From Dasyornis broadbenti (taxonomy: Eukaryota > Chordata > Aves > Passeriformes > Dasyornithidae), in contig VZRN01005629.1 of assembly GCA_013397935.1 (NCBI GenBank), positions 434,001-498,000 of the forward strand: DNA of 64,000 bases, in the 5' to 3' direction. Position 1 is the first letter of the stretch. Every line of letters starts with the position of its first letter. Shown in pieces: positions 49,301 through 61,482 of the stretch. The translations under genes were made by a program, and so were the position numbers. Under the pieces are notes generated by a model. That model was not told where the DNA came from, made no database searches, and saw only the letters and a program-made list of their open reading frames with translations.

Positions 49301-50079
49301 ACTTCATGCTAACTACATCCTTCAGTGTTCCTGCTTCTTGGAAGCTTTTGTCCTGGCATGCATGCTCCATCTGCCCTCTGCTCCCTTCTGTGTCTTCAGT
49401 GATGTGTATGTGATTCTTGGTCATAGGAAAATCTGGGTGAGTGGCTTGCAGAGCTGACAGCCTGACTGCCCCTCTTCTGCACTGTTTGTGTAAGGTGAAG
49501 TTGTATGTGCTTTGGGCTTGGCTTCTGACTCTGCTTGCCTGGAGCTGGAATCCTGTCTTCACTAAATGTTTGTTTCCAGGCCATTGCAGCTTTACTAAGT
49601 GGTGCAAAGATTAGTATATTGTTAACACAGTAATTTCTTCCTGAGAACCACTATTCATTTGAAAACTGTTAGTAGGGGGGAAAAAAGTGGTGCAAATGAG
49701 CTAATTTCCAGTCCTGGCATTTCAAGATCAGTCTTTCACTGAATAATTGTTCTTAATGTATCGTAGGACACATTCTCTATAATCTTTTTCCTTTCTTTTA
49801 ACTGCCTTTTGGAGGAGGAAAAAAAGAAGTCAAACACCTGTGTACTAGACCCTCCTGGACATGTGTTAAAATGCTCAGCAGAAAAAATTATGATTTATGT
49901 GGCCTGTCATGACAAGCTGGTATTCCTGTGGAATTGGTGTATTTGCTTGAAAGGATCCTCTGCAGAGCAGTTACAGTGAGGGTTTTGGGTACAGTCGTAC
50001 TAGCAAGTCCTTTCCATCTTTTCCTCTTCATGCAAACACTCTTATGGAGCCTTTTAAATTAGCCTAAGACCCATCAAGA

Positions 50080-50104
50080 AAAAATAAAAATTAAAAAAAA
50101 AAAA
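50080..50104. repeat. A-rich low-complexity tract
   Basis: AAAAAATAAAAATT followed by a run of twelve A. No retrocopy body is recognisable on its left, so simple sequence is the likeliest reading. Confidence 0.75.
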
Positions 50105-53100
50105 TGGGCTAGGGCCATACAGACCACCCTGGAAATGTTCACCCTTTTGCAGATGTTGGTGCAGCTTCTGATAGTGGGCAAGGAAATAGAAGTCAGATGT
50201 GCAAGACCATTTTCTGGGTGACTTCAGAACTTCCTGTACCTTGCCTAGCAGCTCCTGCCCAGGCTGGCAGGACTGGCACTGCCGAGAAGTCACTCTTTCC
50301 TGAATAAATCAGCATGTGAGATAGCTGGTGGTGAAGAAGCAGCTGCTAATGTGACTTGTAGCTAAGGTTACAATTAAGTTTACTGAACACTTCCTGTAAT
50401 TAGAGGCTAGGTTTCATTGCAGGGAAACTCTGTGCATCGGTGCTCCAGGGCTCTCGTGTCACCACCATCCTTAGGATGTGTGGGAGGTTACCTGACTTAT
50501 GTTCCTCCTCACTGGTGGAGAGGTGGCAGAAACATGGGGAAATGGCAGTCCAGGCAGTCCCTTTGAATCCTGTTGTTTTGTTTTGCTTTTTGTTCTGTGA
50601 ATATACAAAGGTTTTGAGCCAAATTTGAGTGTAGGATAAAAACCACAGACTGGTAGGCTAACAAACCTCTCGGTCATAAAATGAGTCAACAGAAGAGAAG
50701 AAGCGATAGTGCTCTGGGATAGCTGTAACCCTCAACTGCTAACTGTAAAAACAGCACTGCCCACACAGGGAGCTGCTATTATGTGGTGCTTGGAGGCAGC
50801 AGAGCAATTGGAGAGGACATGTGAAATGTCACTTTTAGGTGAATGTTTTGTATCTTTGTCTGAAACTGTGGTTTCACAGAAAGAATTATTTAGTGGTTGT
50901 GCTGGCATTTGTTATTGCTACTTGCCATCTTACCCTATCCCTAACTGCTGGTTCTTCCTTCATATCCTCCCACTCCTGGCTCTGCCTGCCACCTCCCTGC
51001 TGTGCCAGCACAGCTCTCTTTGCTTAGTGGCATGAGCTGACTGAAAGAACTGATTCAGCTGTAAAGTGACATAGAACAAATCAATAACACTAAAAAGGAG
51101 CTTTACAAGCTGGTTCCCCTGTGTGTCTCATGGTCCAGCTGCACAAAATGTGGTAAATCTGCTGCAGTGTGAGTACTGAGGTTCTGGGGTGAGGGCGCCT
51201 GTGACTAGCACTGCTGCTGGGGGGCCACTACCCTGTGCCAAGCCACACACAGATCTGTGCCCCCTCCAGGGATGGAGAGAAGTGATTAGAAATGAGTGAA
51301 AAGTGCTCATCAAGTATAAAAAGTCTTTTGAAGTTCCTGCCTCACTCACCATAGCTGAACAGAGCTGTGTGGGAACTAAATGTGTGCAGTCCAGAAGTGA
51401 TGGGAGGGGCAGTGGGCAGAAGGTTTGTCTGCAGTAACAAGTCCAGTGCAGCCAACAGCAGTCTGAGTGTAAGCCCTGGGCTTTCCTGCAGTCAGGCTTA
51501 GGTTGTATGTGATTTAGAATGAAGCATAGATATAGTTACTGTAGTCAAAAGTGGTGTCCCTTGAAACTGCTCGAAAAATGTCTTTTATGGCATTGGGGAC
51601 AGACATGTCTTGTGGTCAAGGTCCTAGACTTTGCAAGTTTCTGTCCTATTTCCCATGTGACTTTGGAATACTTGGATTATTCATCTGTACCTCAGTTCCT
51701 CCAAGCCTTCGTAGCCTTTAGTTTTGTTTTGGGAAGGTTGCAAAGTGTTTGAAAACATGTCTGTTTCCTTTATAGGAGTGAGACATTAACCCATTATGAA
51801 AAATACAGCAGCCAAACCCTGGAACAGAGTTGCTGTTCTCAGTGTCATCTTTCAATAGTAAACAGAGTCTTACCCTGATCAGCCTTGAAAGGTGATCAAT
51901 GTGTCAGGCTGTTTATACAGCAATGTCATAGTGTTTACACTCCAGTCCCACTACAGATTTCATTTGATCACAAGCACTGGAAAACAATGATTCATAGCAC
52001 TTGAAAAATGGCAGTCTGAAATTTCAGATGAGATGATTGCTGATGTCCCTGGGGTTTAGTTATCACAACTCTTGTACTGTGTCAGGCTGCTGAAACCTGG
52101 CAGAATTAAAGTGGAACATAGACCAACCAAAACTTTGCTTCAAATGGTGCCAGTTATTCTGCTGCTTTTTCCTGTTTCCATGTGATAATTTGCTGTCTGA
52201 CTCAGACCTTAGTTAGAAGCTAATAATCAATGAGGACAGGCAGGTTCAACAAAGCACAGAGGTTGGACCTCCAAAAAAAAGAAAAAAGTGTGTACCCTTG
52301 TCTTTGCACGTGGGCTATTCTGGTGCACATTGTCATCCACAACTGTACATCAGACCATGTGCAGGAGCTAGAGGAGAGCTCTGGGATTTACCCAAATGTG
52401 ACATTTATTTGGCACTAGTGATAGGCAGATGATTTTAAGAACATGCCTCTTCCTGCAATAAGAGTGAAAGTCTTTCTTTTAAGTTGCTGGCTTTGAGCTT
52501 GAATTTTAAAACTATTTTTTTACGGTTGAAAATCAAATTTGACTGTGTTAATGTCCTTCTACTTTTTTCATCCTCTTCAGCTTCCTTATTGCCTTGCTTA
52601 AAGAGGAGAATTGGGATGCATTCTCTGCAGTTGTGTTTTGGGGACCCTAAGGTCGGCTCCAAGAGCTGTCCTGAGTGTGGTACCTGCAACTGCATGAGTG
52701 AAGCAGGAAAGTAGAGTGGGCATTCAGGAACTGGGTGAAAGAATTAGCCCCCATGCAAGGCAGAGGTGGCATCCAGAGACAACCCAGCAAAGTCTCTTTG
52801 TCTTTATTTCACAGTCAGCGGAGTGCAGGCTGAGAGGCGGCAATGTTGTACTGTGTGAACTGCAGTTGGGAGAAAGGTTTGGGTTTTTCCCTATCGCCAT
52901 CTCTAGCAATTGTGCAAAAAAGTGTGAGCTGGGGAAGGAGCTTACCTGTTTTGCTCATACTTTTGCCCATAAAAGCCAAGCTTCATTTTTTTCTCAGATA
53001 ATTTGTAAATGAACGTGACATTTGAATGTTGTGTGTTCTCATGATGGGGCAAACCAGTCCCCCTTGCAATGCTGCACAATGGTGACAGCACAAGTGAATA

Positions 53101-56100
53101 CAACTCACCACAGCCAAAATAAGGGGGAAATAAACAGGAAAAACTGTCCATCACAGGCCCAGGCTGATGTGTCATGATCCACATGGTGAAATAATACCAT
53201 TCAAAACTTGGTTTACATTTACAGCTTTCGTTAGTCCAGGAAGATTTGGAAATTTGTAACTACCATAAGAAATACATTCTATTCAGGTACTATTGGTCTG
53301 ACTTTGTCTGGCTTTTAAGTAGTCTGAAGCCTTATCTGTTACAGGAATCCCCTGATCTTTCCAGGATGTTTTATACATACAGTAGCTACTTCCTCTTACG
53401 GAAATATTGTCATTTGGAAGTGAACAGTACATGTTGAAAAAGCTTTTGTCTGCAATCAAATTGGCACTGACTGAGAAAATCCAGATGATCTCCCAAAGGG
53501 GAGCCTGTGCAGCTGAGCTGTTCTTTGTTACAGTAGTATTTGGCTTTTTTTATTTAAACACATTTTGTATTCTATCTGCCCCACACACCTGCTAGTGTTG
53601 TGATCGTCCTGCTATGATATAAATGTGAATGGGACAATGGAGGACAATGTTGTGACCAAACTAGCATTGCTTAAGAGTCCAGCTGCAAAATGGATGAGTT
53701 TGTCTCTGCTAAGTCTATATGACAATAGCTGTGAGTATTGCCATCCTTTGTTTTAGAGTGAGGTTGTCCAAGGATGAGAGTCTCTCACCTCATCTCTCAC
53801 CTTCAGATGGTTTTTTCCTCCTCAGACTTCGCTGATGACACGATATTTGAATTTCATTGAGGTTTCTCAGTTTCCTGCCAGTTTTGGTGTCATTTGACCA
53901 GTTGTCAGATAATATCTACTGCATCTGTGTCACAGTGGTACTCTGCTGTTAAATGTAACTTTTCATCAGCCTGCTCTAAGTTAGCAGTGTGACAGAGGTA
54001 ATCATGGGCTTTTTCACCTGTGCGCACTGTGCTGCCTGACCCATGGCTTGCTAAGTGGAAGGAGTGGTATATCAAAGATTTCAAGACCAATTTCCTCCTT
54101 AACCATTTTTTCCTGGGTTGATAGCTTGTTTCTTCATTAGTATATTTATGGTGATTGTTAAAACAAAAGCTGCGTTATAGGCATAATTAAAAGTAAAAGG
54201 AATATATAGTTTCTTGGAGGAAGCTCACTTTTTTTTTTTCATTCTGTTCTGTGATTTAGCCAAAGTGAGAATCGCAGTGGCTCAAAACTCAAAATTAGTC
54301 TCCCAAGCCCAATAATCTGATAGACAAGAATTTTCTAAACCAAAAGTGTCTAATTTAGACAGATGTGATGGATTTAAGAGAGAGCACCATTGACCTGGTT
54401 CCGCTCTGTTAGGCTTTCCAATTAAACAGGATGTGGAGAGCAAGACCTTGCAGAGTAATACCTGGACCAGCAGGACTGAGGTTTTAAGTGTTCCTTATAC
54501 TTTAAAAGATGTGCTTTTAAAGATTTTGCTTGAGCACTAATCCCAGAACACTAATGATGGCGTTTCCTGTAGGGATGTTATCTCTTTCTAACCTTTTAAT
54601 TAACAGGCTAAATAGACAATTTTGTGCTTTTGTGTTTAGAGGTTCTTTAATGAGGTTTGAGTTCTCTGGCCAAACTAAGCTAAGGGTTCAGATTTTGACA
54701 CCAAGGAAGATGCCAGACCGCAGAAAATGTACAGTGCACTTGCATTATAATGTGCAAAGCTGGAGACAAACATTCATTAGGAAGAAAACTAATGGAAAAC
54801 AAAATAACCACAGCTAACTGCAGTTGTTGGCAGGAAAAAATTTGCCAAGGATGTGGCCAACCCTTTCACCATCAAGTCTTGATCAACTTTCTGAAAAGGT
54901 CCTAATGCCTTGAAATTACAGGAGTACCAGTCAAATATTAATCTGCTCTAAACCTACTCAATTGTAATCTAAGAAAGAATTGTAAAAGAGCATCAAGTCA
55001 AAGATGTGAGGTCCTGCACATGTCCCTCGGGTATACTCCTGTTACTGCAGCTTTTTTTTGCTCACCCAAATATTATAGAGATTCTGTAAGTTCTGTGTGA
55101 TTTCCAGATGTCTGGAAAAGTGGTAAATCTTAATTTTTTAAAAATCCTGCCATCCTTGTTCAAGCAGGTGTTTTTGTTCCTGATATTGCTACTTTAGACC
55201 AATAACAGCTCAGAACACCTTCTTTTCTGCTGTTCCAGAGTAATGGCTTTTTCTGTCTGCTCTCTTTGTAGATTGAACCTCCTAGTCCCTACACCAGCTT
55301 GGAGACTCAGGTTAGTACTAGCTCTCATCCCACTTCTTTCTGACAAGAGGTTCTCTGAAAGAGAGGGCTGGGCTGGTATTGCCCACCATATTTATGGTAT
55401 CTCCCCTGTTGGTGTCCCTGGAGAAGGGTGCTGGAGTAGCAGCCGTAGCAGTAGCTCCTGCCATGACTGACTGGGCAAGGAGAGAGCCAGATTCCCAACA
55501 GGAAACAGTAGGTGCAGATGGTGAGGAAGGACCTGGCGAACAGCTGGACAACAGCAGAATTGACTTGTATGTGTTGGAAGAGAGGACACAGTCCTCAAGG
55601 CAGAGTGAGCATCCTTTCACGGTGTCCTCCTTTCTTTTTCTATACTGTGCTTCCCAGCGTTTTCCTGATTCCTGCTGCTGGTGTGTTGCTCTCAAACAAC
55701 TGTTCTGCTGCTGATTTTTTTTCTTTAGACATTACAATGAACGGTAATGAATCTGTGGAGCTGCCTGGCACCAGAAGGTCAAAGTGACAGGAGGGATTTT
55801 ACAAAGTCACTGATGCTTTGATTTGTGTTTTCTAACAAGGCAGCATCATTGATTTCTATTCTCGCTGATATCTGGGAGACAGCAAGGGCTATGAAACTTG
55901 CATACTGAAGATGAGTGTTTATTCAGAACACATTTCCAATGCCCTGAGTGACTGCATAAATATTTCTACCTTTGTCTTCTGCTGGCCCTTCTCTGGGGAA
56001 AGCTTTTGACTGTTTTGTTATTTGTTTCAACAAGCCTACTACATCTCTTTTATGGACCTCACTTTGGAGCCAAGTCCTTGTGAGTCAGAACTGGCAAGGA

Positions 56101-57115
56101 AGGATCACGCAGAGTTTGTTATACGCAGTGGCATAATAAAATGGTGTCAAAACACAGTGTATAGTAAAGTACTGATCTGTGCATGATGTAGAACTAGAAA
56201 TATACAGCAATAATGAAGACTTACTTAAGACTAAAAATGGCATAAGAACATGAGTTTGTGTCCGTGAAGGTATCCTGGAGTGCGGAGGGAATAGACTGTC
56301 CCTCTGTGAGAGGTAGAAGTACATCTAGAAGACTTTCTCAGCTGAAGGTCAGGGTGCAGCTTTGGTTTCTAGGGATATATTTCTCTTTACCTGAAGTGGT
56401 CAAAAGCATTGAGATTAACAGTGGAAGTTGATCTTTTACATCCTGAATAAGAAATTAGCAGTCTTAGCTGCAAGGGTCTCTCTTTTCTCTGCTGTGAAAA
56501 AGCACTTTGAGAAGAATAGCACCAGCAGCTTGAACATTTTATAGACTCAAACAGGATGTTAGCTGTTATGATTAGTAAAGAATCTCCAAATTTGCAGAAG
56601 TTTCCTGCGTGCTTTATTCGCCACCTTTTTTTTCTGGGGGCAGATAGGAGTAGAGCGTTGCACTGCATTTACTTGAGTAGACTGGTGAACAGCTTCTCTG
56701 CTTGGTGGTTTCCTGCACAATCTTGGGATGAATCAGCTCTTTTGAGAGTTTTTCGCCACTGCCTTCTGGTTTCCTGTCTCGCCTTGGTTTGGTTGGTATT
56801 TTGAATGTTGACATTTCAAACCCATGCTGTGTTCTGGAGGCCTTCTCATGAATTTTTCATATATTTTCCCCTCCTTTCCCTGCTCTTTCAATCAGCCATA
56901 CTGCTGTTGAAAATTTTACAGGTATGGCTGCAAGTGACCTAAAGAGAGATTGGGTAGTCTTCCAACTTGCTCAGCTTCAGCAGATCTCTTTGAACACCTA
57001 TAAGGATATGTTTTGATTTGTATGCAAATGAACAGAGGAAAGTATTGATTTGAGAGCTAAGTAAGTGTTCTTGCTGATATTTTTCCAAGGAAAAGATGCA
57101 CAATTCCCTCATGTT

Positions 57116-57129
57116 CTCTCTCTCTCTCA
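57116..57129. repeat. (CT)n dinucleotide stretch
   Basis: A short run of TC/CT units (CTCTCTCTCTCTC) followed by AGAGG. Minor simple repeat. Confidence 0.75.
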
Positions 57130-60100
57130 GAGGCTTATCAAAGCAGTTTGGTCAAATTGGACCTGCCAAATCACTCTACTTGTGCTGATCAAATAGCAGT
57201 TTAGTGGGGATCAGTGTGATTCATTTCCCTGCCTGTGCTGGGACAGTGTGTCACAACATGATACAGTCAGATAAATTGCTATTCTTCCTGTTTTGTTTTT
57301 TTTTCAAAAGCATGAATTGTGTAGTTTATAAATTTGGTGCAACGAATTTTGGTCCGTGCCTGTGAATGAGAGTCCCATAGAGCTGAGTAGGAAAAGCTTT
57401 TCTTAGCATTTAAAGGGTTTAGAGATTTGAGGTAGTTTTTCACTTCAAAACAAAACCAGATCTTTTGATATTTTTGTAAAAGGTGAGCAGAAGGTACTCT
57501 TTAAGCACAATTCTGTGTTATGCATGCACATACCAGAGGAGTCCTTGAGGTTCAGGGGTTCTCCCTTCTGACCTGCTGCTGAGCCAGGATTGAGTTATGG
57601 CAGTCACCAGATAATACAAATTTCAGAGGATTTTTCTTTACCAGTGCTTGGAGCATAGTGGAAATGTGTGCTATTGACAGAGAAATAGCATGTGTGCTGC
57701 AAATGCATGGTCCTAAACATCCATGTCCTCCCCCACAGAAATTCCTTGTTAAAAAAGGAAAGGTTAGAGCAGGAATTTTCTCAGTCTCCTAGTTGTGATA
57801 AACCTCAACCATGCAGTAGCAAAGATGGAATGTCTGCCCAAAGCACCAGTCTGCTGCAGCTTGAGCAGTACCAGAAATGCCCATTTCACTGGGGGTCCGA
57901 GCTCAGGCTGGGCAGTGGAGGCTGGTGAATGGTACCTCTGGAAATGGAGTGCCAGGTACTGTGACCAATAGCCAGAGGCAAAGTCTTGCATTGCAGGTTT
58001 AATTAAAGCATCTCAGGGAATTTGCATCATCTAAACATTATAACGCTCAGCAGGAACTTTGAGTCAAAGCCAAAGGATAATAAGAATTAAACCACATTTT
58101 CCCCATGTACATTACAAGGATTTATATTCTTCACTGGCACTGAATAATACATTACTGTGGTGTCATAACTGGTGTTACATATGACCTTATAAAATTCTGT
58201 GATCCTTTCAAGCATTTATTATTAAGTAAAAAACGAAGTATTTTTTTCCCAGCTATCCCACTTTCATAGTTTTTTCAAGTTCAAAATCGGTTTTGGAACA
58301 TAGCCCAGAAAGAACAATTACACTAGCATCATTATTTTTAGGAAAATTTGCATAGCTTGCTTTTATACAGGTATATAAAGACATAATGGTTATAGATGTA
58401 GAAGCATAGCTGTGAAGTGCTTTGCTTTTCTTTGCCAAAATTTCATTTAGGCGTGAGATATCATCTCAGGGATTGAGAGCAAACTTGTAATTTCAGAGAA
58501 AAATATGAAAGCTGCTTCTCCAATATAAACTTCTGTTATGTGTTACCAGAGACTAACAAAAGTAATAGGAAATAACAAATTGCTTAAAATAAAGAGTATC
58601 TTATGTCCCTGTAATTAAGCCTATGTGCATCTAAGCAAGGAAGTGGACAAAAGGAAACCAGCACAGTCATTATCCATCACTGTTTGATCAGGTGGAGGAG
58701 AAACCTTCAAGAACACACTGTGAGTCACCAGCCAGGCCACTAAGTTTATTTAGCTGGCTTTTTGGTTCTTTTCTCCTGTACTGGTGATTGGCAGCTGCTT
58801 CTCCTTGCAGCCCTTTGTAAGGGTAATGTCTTCTTTTACTGCTTGCTGCTGTTGATTTCTAGGCAGTGCAGGCTGCTAAAATTATTTTTGAGGTTTGTGT
58901 TAGGTAAATAAGGTTAATGAAATGGAGGTAAATGCAAAAATTGCTCTGTCTGAGCTAATGAAGAGAATAAAAGGTGGCAGTTCAGGCTGACTCTGGATGA
59001 AATAGATGTGAAGCCTCAATGGAGTCTCTGAGGTCTCCAGAATTTAGGGTCTGAAAATCCTCTGTGAGCTTTGAAAATTTCACCGAATTCATGCATTAAG
59101 CTGAGGTAGGGCTGTGGTTGTTCCTGTGTGTACCTGTCTGCCTCTGTAGAGTACTGGCACTTGGGCAGCAGAGAGCTGCCCTGGCAGACAGTGTACAGCT
59201 GCACTGGCCAGGCTTGTTCCCTGGTGGCAGAGGGTAGGGGACGGCTCTCAGGAGATGCTCCCCACTGTCACTGCACTGGTATTCTCCAACAAAAGCCAGC
59301 ACAAAGTCTGGAACAACTATGTGCCCAGGCTGATTATTTCTTGAGCACCTGAGCGTTCCCTCTGAAGTACTACTGTGCTAACTGGGCTTTTTCCACAAGG
59401 ACCTTTAGCATAATTTTATTCTTAATTAACTCTGAGCCAGCCTTCCAAACTGTTCCCATGATATGTGGCTAAAGCAGGACTGCTGTGTAATCTGTGCAGC
59501 ATATGTAGGTAGGTAGAAAGCATGTGTATTTGTGTATTTCTCCTTTTGGTCTCTAATTCTTTTCTCTAGCAGATTTTCTGTCCTGTAGCCCAAACTCTTG
59601 AAAGGGCTTTGTCTTAGAAAACTTCCCCTTTGTATATACCTTCTTCTGTATCAGCTGGCATCGGCACCCTGTCCCTTAAGCACTTTTCTTTAGTGCAAGT
59701 ATTGCAGGGGCCAAGTGCAGCCTCCCCGCCTTTTATTATTATTTGTTGTTAAGTATATTTACTTAATATATTAAGCTAAAAATAATTGTGCTTCTGAAGG
59801 AATGTGGTGCTCTTGCTCGTTTACAGTCTTGGTGGAGCTGAGCTGTACTAGTATCAAATTCATGAGGTATGCCCAGTTAATGGGATCACTGAAAATGAGT
59901 TAATACTGATGTTTCTCCATAGAGCTGCATAAATACAAGATTTCTTGACATTAGTTAAAAGATTTCATCAGGATCCCCTTGTTATTTAACAAAGCATTAA
60001 GTACTTGTCCAGAGAGCACAGTAACAACCTTCAGGCAGATTTTTAAACACCCAAACAAGATTAAGGCAAGTAATTTGGTATTTTTACATCACCTTTCATG

Positions 60101-61434
60101 TCCAATTCTTTGGGTTTGTTTGTGTTCTTAGTGTTCTTGTGTGACTCAAAAGTATACAGGCAAACGCTAGCCAAGAGTAAACATTCTTATTTTTATCATC
60201 ATTATAAAGTTAAGCTGTGTAAGTCTCTCTGGGTAACTGCATGTTGACCCCAGGTGACGCTGAGATCTGAGCACGGAGAAGGAATGCTCTGACTGCTCCT
60301 CTGTAGGTGGTGTCTTACAGCAGAGTACCAGATAACCTTGGACATGGCTTAATTCTGCTTACATTTCTGCACTAACTGGGCAGCTGCAAGTTTGCCCAAA
60401 ACTTGTAGCTGTCATAAAACAGCAATTGTTCCAGCCTCCAGAGACTCACTTGAAGGGGTTTGAGCCCTGTCTTACTCTTTAGTAAAGACCTGAGGTATCG
60501 TTGGGTGCAATACTGCATTTTCCACGGGAGTCTTCCAAATTTTTATGCTGGTGTTTGTCTGAGCTCGCTTCTAGTGTGGTGTTTTGAACAATGCTGCCTT
60601 TGGAAGGGCCATGGGTGATTCAAAGGGCTCACCAGGCTCTCCAGTAATTGCTGTCCCATGCTCTATGCATGAGACAGGGAGCTCGGAAGCAACTGCAGTG
60701 AAGACTATATCCAGCTTCAGCTAAATAATTTGTTGTGCACTGTTTCTCTGTTTATGATTCAGTTTTAAAGACCCTTTTAAGTGAAACTGGATACACTACA
60801 AAGTGTTGGTTTCATGTGTTTTATTTGCAGTTTAATCAGCATGATCCAGCTGCCAGTGCAGGGGAAACCAGAGCTCGATTTTTAATTATCCCTGCTTTGC
60901 CTGAGTTAGGAATTCCCAATAGTGCTGTCTGAGAAAAGATGCCAAAAACCGCATTGTTCTTTAATTAGCTGTTGTAATTGTTTCAGTCTAATCTCCATGA
61001 TTAGCAGCAGCATTAAATACAGCAGTAAGAATAGGCCTGCCCTCTTTGTGCTGCCCTAGTAAACACAATATTCCTACTTCTGGTAAGGGACATAATATAA
61101 AATCAATTAGAAGCCAACTAGTGTTGATTGGAAAATGATAAAGAGCAGTTACCATGAAGTGCAGATTGCTTTGTAGAGTTGGTTTATAGCCATTCTTCTG
61201 GGATGGTTTTACTGCCCAGTCTGGGGGAAAACACCAGAACAACAATCTCTGGTTGCAGAGAAGCCTTTGGGGATCTTGCAGAGGCTCCATTCTGTGTGAA
61301 ACTCTAATACAAGCTTGACAATAATCTTTGCTGCCACTAAGTTTAATGCCCATCTGGTTTTAAGGAAAGGGTCATTTTTACCCCCATGCATTGTTAAATA
61401 TGGACAGTTGCAGAATATTCCCCAAAGAGACATT

Positions 61435-61482
61435 TTTTAATTCTGAGTTTAGAAGCTGTTTTAATTCTGAGGTTCAAAGCTG
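61435..61482. repeat. Tandem duplication, two 24-bp units
   Basis: A 24-mer starting TTTTAATTCTGAG and ending AAGCTG occupies 61435-61458 and repeats directly at 61459-61482 with three substitutions. A local duplication of moderate age. Confidence 0.85.
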
